A stretch of 64,000 nucleotides of DNA, taken from Rhytidiadelphus loreus (taxonomy: Eukaryota > Streptophyta > Bryopsida > Hypnales > Hylocomiaceae). A program made the translations under genes and the position numbers. Position 1 is the first letter of the stretch. Each line of letters begins with the position of its first letter. Positions 12,053 through 23,500 of this stretch are shown here, in pieces. The notes beneath the pieces were generated by a model. That model did not search any database. It was not told the origin of the DNA and worked only from the letters and a program-made list of their open reading frames with translations. The stretch spans positions 35,352,863 through 35,416,862 of the forward strand of contig OX344761.1 of NCBI GenBank assembly GCA_947034895.1. The letters are read 5' to 3'.

Positions 12053-14834
12053 ATGCCAAATGCAAGGCAGGACTACTCCTACGTAGATGACTGGAAGAGA
12101 TTGTGGGAGCCTGATGTGGAGGCCATCGTCTACAATGGAAGCACCTGCGACCCAACAAGAGTGGATCCGAAAGTGCTTGATTGGATCAAGGAGTATTGTC
12201 TCGACAAGCCCCATTTCGTCAAAGTGATCAACAGGAATGCTGCACATGGCCAACCTGGGCTTCTTGCAAGATCATCGCCCTGCATAGTAAGCACCACATG
12301 ATGTTCATGCACTCTTCAGTGAGCTTTGAAAGCAACATTGGAAATCCAAGGATTGTGTAGGTTCATATATAAGTTTGTCGGCTTCACGATATTTAACAGC
12401 TACAGAACCAGGGATTTATGGTTTGAAAATGAACAAAATCTCAACTAATCATATTGAGAAAAATACGAGAAAAATATAATCCTGATGAGGTCTAATTTTT
12501 TATCACTGGAGTCAATGAAGAACATTGCATGTGCTGATAAAAAAAACACGTAAAAATGGTCAAAAGAAAGATTCGCATGACCTACTGAGAACCTGCTTAA
12601 GAGAACGTAAGTCCAAATTTGGGTCCTTTGGAGGTTCAAGCAACTCGTCAAATTTTAGACTAATGGTCAAAGTTTCAAGAGTATTTGAAACTCCTCTCAA
12701 ACTGAGGTTTCTTTCGTGGATTGCGTAGGCTGTACCTACTCCGTTTGTTCAAGAACACTTCCGCGATCTCGACAGAGTAATCACTCTAGAAAATGGAGAA
12801 GGCAGAAAGTGGAAGGTGTCATTTGCTTCTGCAGCGAGGCATCCCTTGTGGCTCCAAGGATGGAAACGATTTGCCAGAGACAACGATCTTAAGCCTGGTG
12901 ATGTTGTGGTCTTCGAGCTTACGGAGAATTCGCACTTCCGTTTCACGATCTTCGACGAGGATGGAAACATCAGCACTTCCACACACCACGATGCAGATGT
13001 CAAAAGAGAACTCAGCTACTCTCCTCGAAGCCAGCAACAGCCGTCCGCCAACGAACCAGACGAGAATCCCAGGACTAACAAGCGTGTTATATCAAGCGAC
13101 AGTGACACAGAAGCGGAAGAAGAAGCCGAAAAAGAGGCTGACCCTTCCTTGTCTGATCATCATGGTCAACTGGTATACTCAAAACTCAGTCTTTAAATTC
13201 TTACCACCTGGGGTCCAAAATTTTCCACTATGACATAGTTTGAACGTCTGACAAGTGTGCAATGATAGAGTGGCAAGTGTGCACGATGTTCTAGAATGTT
13301 ATTGTAGAGAAATTAATCCTTAATTAAGAGGTTTGAGTGTATCACAGCAGGCGATGACGGACCAAGCTCCTGCAACTCCCTGTAAGAGAAGGAGGCTTCA
13401 GAAATTGGCGGACATCGGGAAGATTCAGACTATCAATGCAGACACCCAGATGGAAGAGGGGGTGAATTTACCTCCAGCAAATCTGAATATTCCGAACACG
13501 CAGAGTGAGTGCGGAGGAAGTGGGGTCGACAGTGGCCAAAGTCGGCAAGGTACAAAGTCTCCCTTCGACCCCCTTAACCCTCTTGCTGTGACCATTTTGT
13601 CCAAAAGGAGGACGGTGACGTCGGTGGAAAGACAGCGTGCTAGGGTATTGGCAGACGCGTATGCCCAGACCGTCGCGAAGACCCCCAATTTCCTGGTGGA
13701 GATGACAGATGACCAAGTGTACGGGGTCTTTCACTTGGTAAGCCACCCTTGACATCAAATTTAAACTGGCATTACCTAGTGAATGATGCTTCCGAAGTGC
13801 AATGAAGTAATTTTTATTCTTTATCGTGCTGTAGCTGTACTCTTTTGGGTGGAGCATCAATTTTAAGGTATCTAGAGGCTACCATTTGCATCATTAAAAG
13901 CATTTTAACATGCATACAACGTCAACTTCGTTAAATTGGCGATAAATTAACTTCCACAAGCAAAAAATTGTGACACATATCTTCACAAACCTCTAATTTC
14001 AGGCCACAAACTAGAGCAGTTGTAGATTTTGGTTTCAGGCCGCACAGCCAAATAATGGAATATCGCCAATGTAACGAAATTGACGTATTCCATAGAAGTG
14101 TGAGTTTTAACGAAATTGATGTTATATATAGGAGTGTGAGTTTTGAGATATCAATAGAGAGCTGTGGAGAGATCTTTGGATAGAAGAGGCAAGTCTGATG
14201 AGATCTAATTTTTATCTTTTGTGTATGAATTTCTTATGCAGTTATGAGGGTGAGATTTTATTGACCTCTAATAGTGAAAGTAGACGACCTCATTCTCAGA
14301 GACATCATAAGATCAGTGGTGCCAAGTCTTGTCTCTACCAATAGCGAACGCATCCAACGAAGTATTTTATTTAGATGAGTTATTGTTGGTAACAAGGGTC
14401 AGGTCCCGCTAACGGTTTTCATATCCTCTATCGTAGAAAATCATACAAGCTCGATACTTGTTTCTTTCCTTCTTCATAGTGGAATGACTCAGCTCTGGTT
14501 GCAGATAGTACCGGAAAGATTTGTGGCGGACGCAGGCTTGCCAACCTCATCTACTCGAGTGACTCTTGTTGATTGTACAGGAAAGACATGGGAAGTACAC
14601 GGTCGGGAAAATGTGAAATTCCAAGTTCAATTCTACCGTAAGTCTTGGGCCTTGTTTGCACTCGAGCATCTCCTTGAGGAAGGTGACGTCTGCGTGTTTG
14701 AGCTCACTTGCAAAAAAGCTCGCACCATTCTCGTTCGCATCTTCCGAGTGGTTCCCATTCCAATGGTTGGCAGAAGCTTAGTTCATGACCACTATGAGCT
14801 TCGAATGAAGGGTCCTGAAGTCATGACCAGATGA
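12053..14834 (+). CDS. Two-B3-domain protein, copy 1 (REM-like)
   Basis: Four exons, all junctions phase 0: 12053-12286, 12729-13172, 13351-13737, 14505-14834, giving 464 residues. B3 domains bind DNA in plant nuclear regulators. The ATG at 12053 was chosen because the protein then starts like its paralogue (MP...YSY). Residues 8-52 form a block shared with the paralogue: YSYVDDWKRLWEP, then CDPTRVDPKVLDW. B3 domain 1 covers about 53-154 (PHFVKVIN, VPTPFVQEHF, GRKWKVSF, WLQGWKRFARDNDLKPGDVV, FRFTIFD). Residues 155-335 are a charged, probably disordered linker with a basic CKRRR at 237-241. B3 domain 2 spans about 337-437 (TPNFLVEM, IVPERFVADAG, FYRKSWALFALEHLLEEGDV, ILVRIFRVV) and is split by intron 3. 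The acceptor of exon 3 is a CAGCAG tandem at 13345-13350, so one extra Gln is possible. No disruption is seen. Which B3 subfamily it belongs to, and its target, are unknown. Confidence 0.85.
13919..14086. mobile_element. MITE in intron 3 of B3 copy 1
   Basis: The inverted ends are ACGTCAACTTCGTTAAATTG at 13919 and, reverse-complemented, ACGTCAATTTCGTTACATTG at 14086. At 168 bp it is related in its ends to the 10605-10919 element. It sits within an intron and should be spliced out. Confidence 0.65.
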
Positions 14835-16080
14835 CTTCAATTTCAAACTCTGCAACTTGGGGTTCAGGGAACGTGTATAGTGATACTGTAGCATGTCGTC
14901 GTTTTCTTTGGGAATTGCTTACTATGAGACACATGGGGTGAGGGCAATTGAATCACCACTGCCACTAATACCTTCTGAGAACTTATACATTGATAATTGC
15001 TCGGTGTAGAAAGCTGCTCACTGATCATTCCACCAAGCTATGACACTGGCACTGGCAAAATCATGTTTGTAAATTTTCATGAGTGCTACATACTGAAAGC
15101 GTTTTGGAGTTCTTTTGGTAATGAGTTTAGAGCTTAACTTCATATTAGGAACATAATGCTAAAATCTAATCGTGTAACAGACTCCAGTTAGGCCACATTG
15201 GAAGAAGGAAAGACAACCGTGTATTTCATCTTGCTTTCAATTACATAATTTACTCTCGTCCTCCTCAAGCTAATGCCCTTTCTTGTCTATGTATCTTCCC
15301 TAATAACTATTCCCCTTGGCAGTTAGGTTTCTTTTGGTGGTACGTACTGTGCTTCCTCCTTTTTCTTATACCTATATTAAATATATCCTAGTTGGCATGT
15401 GGTTAGTCCAACTAGGATTCTATATATTAGTACAAGCATTTATATTATTGGACAAGACATATCTATTCAAATTTTCTAATTTGGGGACACCAAAAAGTCT
15501 AGCATGAAATTTGGATTTTTCATCAATTAAGCTAGTGATTGAGCTTGGGGGTTATAGATATATGAATTTTGGTTTTCTCATCAATTGAAGCTAGATGATT
15601 GAACTTGGGGGTTATAGATATTAGAGTTTTGTCATTTGGGGGTTATATAGCATTATTAACACATGAAATAGGGTGTGTTTGATGAACAATGTAAATGATA
15701 CATATAGCTTGTTGGTCTCTATGTCCTTAAGAACTTTAGGATGAGAGGATAATTCAAACTTCAAAAAATGTGAAGAGTTGTTATTGAGCACATCTTTAAA
15801 AATAATTCAATGATGACTTCAAAGAAAGGTTTCAAACTATGATAGTCATTTTGAAAAGTCATATATTGAGTTGGAAAATTAGTCTTTGAGGTGAAATATA
15901 TTTGGACCCCTTGAATAATAGAATATTTATAGCAAATAATAGAATATTTATAGCAAAGACTTTGTAAATCAACCCCATATAAATTTGAGAATACTATTAT
16001 GAGAATCTATAAACATTTGGATGAATGAAGTCTTCAAGATTTTGTATCTTTAGTGTGATCTGCTATAACTTTTGAAGCAT

Positions 16081-16190
16081 AAAATTGATGAATTTGGATT
16101 TTTTATTTATTGGAGATGGATTGTTTTATTGCAAATTATCCCTTATAAAACAATCCATCTCTAATAAATAAATCAAAAAAGTCAATTTTC
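16081..16190. repeat. Inverted repeat hairpin
   Basis: Arms of about 46-49 nt, 16081-16129 and 16145-16190, share the core GAGATGGATTGTTTTAT with a 15-nt spacer. It lies inside a copy of the dispersed repeat that also occurs at 17440-17720, which lacks this hairpin, so it is a later insertion or rearrangement. Confidence 0.7.
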
Positions 16191-17990
16191 TAATTTGTCA
16201 CACTTTTGAATTTAGTGGATTTGGGAGTATCCCAAATTAATGATCTAGAGCTAAAATTTTTGTAGTCTATTTCCAAAGTAGGCATGCCATATTCTACATG
16301 AGGGGCATCTAAGAATATATTATTTTATGGCCTCCATATTTGTGCAAATAGAGTTTCCTAGCACACATACTTCTAAACATTGAAGATGGTTTCAAGCTTA
16401 TTCTTTTTGTAAAATCTTATCACGATCAAGTCTTCACGAAATAATTAATGGTCAATTTTAGTTTTTTAATATTTTAGTATTTTTTAATAATTTAATAATT
16501 TAACATCAAAGTCTCTGTTTTCTTCAAAAAAATTGTCACTCTATTTTGTGAGAAACTTTTTACCTACATGTTTTTTAGGTCTCAAATTTTGGTAATATAC
16601 TATTTTGAGTGTTACACTAATTACCCATATTTTATTTTATTTTTAAATATTTTATTCCAAAAGGTCATAGTAGAGTGAATACTAGCCCACTAAATGGTAT
16701 AAAATCAACCAAACATTCTTGCAATCTCCCCAAAGTAAAATGATAGGTCTTTAGGAGATCAAAGTGACTATCTCTTGAAAAGATGCAAATGCCCTTGCCA
16801 AACAACCCCACCCCCTGTCCTGAAAATCCCTAGTAGTCCAATGTGGGAAGAAATAAACGAAAGTACCCCCATGCTATCCATTTGCCAAAAATCCTACACC
16901 ATTGATTTACAAAAATCAATGGTCGTTGCTATAGGATACAGATATGAATTCAAAAGACATATATGGGTACATAATACCAATACCAATATATAATATAGAT
17001 ATGGGTACGACAATATGTCCCATATCAATTGCATCTCAAGTTGCAATTTGAAATTACAAATAGGGTTGGTTGGTTAATTGATTTGGTTTTGGTTTAGGTT
17101 TTAGGTTTGGGTTTGGAATTTTAAAATAAATATGTCCTATCATTAGATGCCACATGTACAACAAGTACCTATAAGTGACAATTCCATTGATTAATTCAAG
17201 TAGGGCTTCTAGAACCTTTGAGTCACTATGCGTTCAAAAGAGTATACAGTGTAATAAGTTCTATATACATTTAATACTACAAGGAAGTAAAGGAATGTCT
17301 TAGGTACCTAGCTTAATAATGTTATAAAATTTATGTCAATCTTCCAAATTAGAAGTATAAATTTTGATTGATTGCAAGTCAAGAGGTTTTTTCTTGTGGC
17401 AATATATTTGTGGTTGTTTAGGCTTACTAGTGATTACAAGAAAGACTAGTACTATTTTCTATCACAATTGGAGTTTTCATCGGCTATAACTTTTGAAAAA
17501 TGAAGCTGACATACTTGAAATTTTTACTAAAGATGGCTAACTTAGAAGTCATGAGATTCCTTATTTTTCAAAAAAATTAAAAAAACATTCTATAGTTAAA
17601 ATTCAATTTAGCTAATTTGTCACACTTTGCATTTTAGAGGGTTTTAGTACTATAGAGTATCCAAAAAATATAATGTACACCTGAAATTTTTGTGGGCTAT
17701 TCCTACATTAGATAGGCCTACCAACCCTTCTTTTACTTTTTGAGAAAGTACCAAGATGGTAATCACTAGAAATTTGGTGGAGCATTGAATTTCTACAATC
17801 ATCCATCTTTTGGATCAAAAACACTTTTTAGTCATATTCATGCATTTCTTCATCCAAATTTGACAATTTCATCTAAATTTTTGATAGATTATTTTATAGG
17901 GCCAAAAAAAAGGTTGGTACCCACTAAAGGAAATTTTTAAAAACACTATTTTTTGTCCTCCACATGTGTGCAAATAGGGATCCATTCACA

Positions 17991-18092
17991 AGAGGAAAAC
18001 TTCATTTCAATTAACACAAGCCAACTAATATTTTCAGCTAGCTTTCAAAAAATATTTGTTGGCTTGTATTGGCTGAAATGAAGTTTTCTTCT
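17991..18092. repeat. Inverted repeat hairpin, 44-bp arms
   Basis: Arms 17991-18034 and 18049-18092 pair with a few mismatches; the shared cores are AAAACTTCATTTCA and CAAGCCAAC. The spacer is 14 nt. Confidence 0.7.
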
Positions 18093-18120
18093 AGTTGTTG
18101 CATGCAACATTCCTAATATT

Positions 18121-18172
18121 CAAGATGGTTTTGACTTTTATTTTTTGGTGAATAAAAGTCAAAACCATCTTG
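18121..18172. repeat. Perfect 22-bp-arm hairpin
   Basis: Arms 18121-18142 (CAAGATGGTTTTGACTTTTA...) and 18151-18172 are exact inverted copies with an 8-nt loop. The motif AAGATGGTTT recurs nearby at about 16384 and 18189. Confidence 0.85.
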
Positions 18173-20417
18173 TCCATTCCTAACATTCATGATGGTTTCA
18201 AATTCTAGTTTTGGATAAAATGTTTCTAATTATTATTAATTTATACCTAATTGTATCTATTTTTTGTGACAAATTGTCTTTTTTTTCAAATAATACTTTT
18301 TCAGTACTTACAAGTAGTCAAAAGTACTATTAGCCGTCAAATCGGCTAAAATTGTTTTGTTTCATAATTCTATAGTACTCATAGTACTGAGCATAGAAAA
18401 TTGCAGTTTGGGCAAAATAATACTAATTGTTAAGTCTTTCCTACAACCACCCTTACATATATTCATGTTAGACATTATCTTTTGCACTAGCCTTTCTACA
18501 ATTTCTCATCTCTACAATTTCTCATCTCTTTTTGCAATTGAGCATCACCTTTTGTTGTGACATTGAGCTTTCAAATTTGGAAGTCACAAGTTTAAATAGT
18601 GTCCCATTCCTTGTAGCCTTGCCAACTAAGCAAATCTAAATTAAGTGAGGTAAAGATTGTAAATAAATCAATAAAAATTTATTAACCCTATATCTAAAGT
18701 TTATATACAAGACCAACCAAAATTAAGCAACAAAACCAACATGAAGATTGTTGGTCTATTAGGCTCAAACAACTATGGATATATCATAGAGTGGTTTGAT
18801 TTTTTGGAGGGGATGATATATTTGGTGAGATGTTATTTATTTTTAATGGACAAAATCGCCAAAATCATCCAAAAAAATCAAAGTAAGACAACACCATCAA
18901 GTTTAGGTGAATCTACATAGACTATTTGGATGAATATATATTGATTCTACTATATGAATATGTCGTGTTACCTCCATAATCTACATATTTGTAAAAGAAA
19001 ATAGTTTATCATTCATGAAATTATTCAAATGTAAGTTAAAGGTGTTTTTGTCGCACTCATTTGGAAACTAAAATTGTCAATCTTGTAGTTAATTTCCCTC
19101 ATACCAATATATCACTTCACCATATGCAATCAAATATCAATCTCCTACTCTCTTTTTAATTTCATCTTGAGTTTGAAAACCTATAAAAACTAATTTCGCT
19201 TACTTCACAATCTTCTTAGGTAAAGATAATAGTCTATCCCTTTTTTGACTCTTAGAAACAATCAACCCAATAGAATAATATTATTTTCCAACCCATGTTG
19301 AAGTCAAGATCGATGGGGTTTATTTGAACAATGTATTGCACTTTTGCTATTCTAGTTGGAATCCTTGTAATGTTTACTTTGGGTTTATGGGATAATACTG
19401 ATTTTTTTAAGAAAACTTGTTATTCTATAGATAATATTGCCATTCTAGAATGAATATATTTCTATTATTAGATTATTGTAAATGATTTTTAATGAATAAA
19501 TGTCATTTCATGCACAATATATATATATTCCATCCATATTTGTAGATGAAATGTTTCATCACTCCTGCAAGGATCGCAAGAGGATCCTATTTAAAAAATT
19601 TATGAGGAAAAAACCCACTGGTCATGATCGCAAATTATTCTACCTAGAAAAAATGAAATGAAATCTCTGACTGGCGATTCATAGTCCCCCAGCACACACA
19701 CAATGTATGATTCAATCCATTCATCATTTTCTTTACCGAACTGCGGTGCACCCCGCGAGCCTCATCACCATGAAATCTTCAAATCGTGGTCATCAATCAG
19801 TTTCTCGCACCATAATGAGATACTCGAGCGGTCTTCTCTCTCCTTCGAGAGCTTTTCAATGAAGCTGACTGTTTTCATACAAAATAGCAAATTCTAGAAC
19901 CAAAAATTGTACTAAACTTACTTATTAAATCTCTCCCTCTCTCCATCATCAAAGAAAAGACCACTTGTGCATCTCATTATTAATTGGCAATCTTACCAAC
20001 TCAATCGAAACTGCCTTCTTCAATCACAATGATCTTAGGATTGATCTCCACGTACTAGACAATCTCTTCACCGGGAATTGCACACTGTCACACCACCTCC
20101 AGTCCTCTATGTTATGGCAGTGGGGCCCTAAACAAACAGAACACCACATCTCATTAACCTCACTCGATCTCTCACAAGTCTGCGACACAAACCATCGAGA
20201 ATTCTCAGGAGAATTTACTTCTCACTACGTACAAGACCATTAATCATATCAGCACAGCACTAACTCGTCATTTCATCAACCAGATAGATATACTCAAGCA
20301 TGTTGCAGTTACTGCGGGAACAAGTTTAACCGAATGCTAGCAAGCAATGTAAAGACATCGATCTTCAACAGGATACATTGATGGAGGGGTGTCTGTAGTA
20401 CTACGTGTATATTGCCA

Positions 20418-20436
20418 GGGGGGGGGGGGGGGGGGG
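20418..20436 (+). repeat. Run of 19 G
   Basis: An uninterrupted G19 tract lies 137 bp upstream of the start codon of the second B3 gene. It could form a G-quadruplex, and its length may be unreliable in sequencing. Confidence 0.9.
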
Positions 20437-20513
20437 TCCCGATTCTAAAAGATAGCTGCAATCCGTTCTGAGTATTAAGTTGCTGCTACGTGAACTAACT
20501 CGGGCGTGTCTGA

Positions 20514-20524
20514 TTATATATATT
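20514..20524 (+). promoter_or_regulatory. Possible TATA box of B3 copy 2
   Basis: TTATATATATT lies about 50 bp upstream of the chosen ATG at 20573, just downstream of the G run. The position fits a TATA box with a very short 5' UTR. This rests on motif and position alone. Confidence 0.35.
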
Positions 20525-20572
20525 TTCGCTAGAGAAGACGAGCTAGCGAGCTGGGATCGATCGATCACAAGG

Positions 20573-23500
20573 ATGCCGAGGGAAAGGAAGAGCTACTCGT
20601 ACCTTGAGGAGTGGAGACGCCGCTGGGAGCCGGAGCTGGAAGCCATCGCCTACAACGGCGCCACCTGCGACCCGACGCGCGTGGACCCAAAAGTGCTGCA
20701 CTGGGTGAAGCAGCAGAGCCTCGACAAGAAGCCGCACTTCGTGAAGATCATCAATCCCAACGCGGCGAAAGGAAGGCCTGGTCTTCTGCTCAAAAATGCC
20801 TGCAGCCTGACGGTGCCGTCACCGTTCGTGCGCCAGCATTACAGGCAGCTGGAGCGCGTGATCACGCTGGAGACGACAACTGCTGCGAACCCGACTTCGA
20901 ACGAGGGCGGCGGTGGGGTGCGCAAGTGGCGCGTCTCCTTTGGTGCGCCCAAGCGGGAGTCCCAGTGGCTGCAAGGGTGGGGACGGGTGGCCGCGGACAA
21001 CAACTTCCAGGTGGGAGATGTCGTCGTCTTCGTGCTGGTGGAGCCTTCGCGCTTCCGGTTCACGCATTTCGACGCGGACGGGAATTTGAGTAAATTGAGT
21101 GCCCCCCGGGGGAAGTCCAAATTGGAAGCGGTTCGATGCTCCTCGCAAGAGAGTCACGATAATGAGGCGCAATTGAGAGATGACGACGCGACGAAGAAGA
21201 TGAAGAAGAATTCGAAGCGACCGCTGGTGGAGCTGGCCAACGGTCCAATGTCGACAACAGGTCAGTACGTTTAAAATTAAATTAATTTCTTGTTTCTTAA
21301 TACTGAATTACAATGTCTTTCAGTACAATCCCTTTGCTAAAAACCATGAAAATATTGTAAATGATGTGCAACCAGTGAGCAATCTCTTAGACTCGACGAA
21401 GGAGAAGACGAAGAAGCGCGCGGTGATGGAGTTGGCAATGGGTCCAATCTCTACAGGTCAGATAGTACGTTTAGAATTGCACGAATTGCTTGTTTCTTTC
21501 TGACTGTGTCTTTCACTACAAATTATTATTTTACGAACGATGAAATTGTTGTAAGGTTTACCAATAGCATGAAGCATTGATGTCCAATCAGTGAGCAATG
21601 TCGAAGACGCGACGCAGGAGATGAAGAAGCGCGCGTTGGTGGAGCGGGCCAACGGTTCAATGTCGACATGTGAGTACGTTTAGAACTACACAAATATATT
21701 GCTAAGTTTTCTTAATGATTATGTCCGTTGACCACTGCATTTCTTTTGGGGGAACCATGAATGAAAATATTGTAAAGATCTACGATTTAGAATGAAGCAA
21801 TGTTCGGCAATCAGTGAGCGATCTTGAAGACGCGACGAAGGAGACGAAGAAGAACCGTGCTTTGGTGGAGCTGGCCAATGGTCTAATGTCGACAGCAGGT
21901 AGTAAGTATGGAGATGAGTTTATTAAAACAACACTCCTAGTTCCGGTTGCGAACACTGAGATTTTGGTATGGTGCAGCTGCACAAATGTTTGCCAAAACC
22001 TCTCAAACCTGCCAGTTCAATGAATCAACTCTTAACTTTACAACCGCACGAATTGTTTCTTGGTGATTATGTCTTTCATTACAAATTCGTTTTCAGATAT
22101 CGTGAAATCAATTCTTTTGGGGATTAGCGATAGAATGAAACAAAGATGTGCAGATGCAGACGATAGTATACCATAATGTCTCTCTATTACTGTTTCTATA
22201 ACCAGAATTATAATGCAATTTGGGTAGAACGTTTCCGAACCACCCGAAATTCAGGTTTTATCTGGAATTCGTGAGCACCTAAAAATTGAATGAAGAAAGC
22301 ATAATATGTACTTTACTGAATTCGCAAAATTAACGAAAACTACCATTCTCATGAATATCATGTTCCAACCTGCAGGCCATGAGCAGGTTGCACCTCCGGT
22401 TGCAGTTCCAGTAGCAGAGACTCCTAGTAAGGAACGAAGGAAGCAGGGAAAGCCGGATTCGGAGGAACCGAACCATGACGGTGACAATAATGTTGCTGTC
22501 CGCAACTTTGTGGATCCGTCGTTTAATCCGTTGGGGTTTGCGATCAAGTCCCAGCGGAGGATGACGACGGTGGTGGAGAAAGAGCGAGCCAAGCACACGG
22601 CTATGGCGCAGGCGCGAGCTCTCACTGATCCCCATTTCGTCACCGTCTTGTCCGACACTCACGTCTACCACGACTTCCACCTGGTCAGCTTCCTACACCC
22701 CTTCACCATTGCAAATGTATACTGTAATTCCCATCACCCTAATTTACTGGAACAGTGTAAGAAACACTACGTACAATAATCACTGAATGATGTCCTTGTC
22801 ATATTCGCACAAGAAAGTAGTTCAAATTGCCAACTCTACAAGTCTCCCTGTGTTTTGGCCAGGGAACAGGGAACTTAATCATTCTTTTGTTACCACGTCT
22901 CTGAATCCTTGTTCAGAATGTGCATAACATTCTTGAATATGAGGGGTGGGGTGTCCGCCACTGTAGATGAAATAATTCCACCTATAATGCCTCGGGATTG
23001 ATGCAGAAGCTTCAATTAAACTGCTTCAATGGTCTTCAATAGTAAAACGGGAGACCAAGGGACCCAGCTCCTAACATTAGGGAATGGCACATAACATAAA
23101 AGGCCAGGGAGAACTGACCCCCTCGCTCGGCCCTGCGGGCAAACCCTGGAATTATTTATTTTCTGCACATGAATTTTTTTGCAAATTTTGAATTCATTTC
23201 TGCGATCAGAGACCCCAAATTAGCTAGGTGAGGTCAAGATTATACCCTAGAATGGCCCAAAATAGGGGGTATTTTTTTTACTTACACCCCTGGTAAGGAC
23301 GAGCGAGGGGGTCAATCCACCCTGATCACATAAAAGGGAATGGCGCATGGGACAGGTCCTTTTTCCCTGAGAAATATTTTCACCTACAGAATTGCAACAA
23401 ATACCAAGGTAAAAAGGTGCAATTGTGCATATTATCCACATGAAATGCCAAGATGTTCTTTACGTGAACGAAGAATGTAACCCTTGAGCCTTAATTAGAC

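Larger units (their letters stand above)
14835..20417. other. Intergenic region between the B3 paralogues
   Basis: Mostly AT-rich, no gene seen. Repeats: about 16055-16290 and 17440-17720 are diverged direct copies of one family, whose inverted copy lies at about 2395-2605. 18230-18420 continues that similarity (inverted to about 2010-2180). Three hairpins are listed separately. About 19700-20300 is a less AT-rich, non-repetitive stretch with only short open frames lacking domains; it is probably the upstream region of the second B3 gene. Confidence 0.5.
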
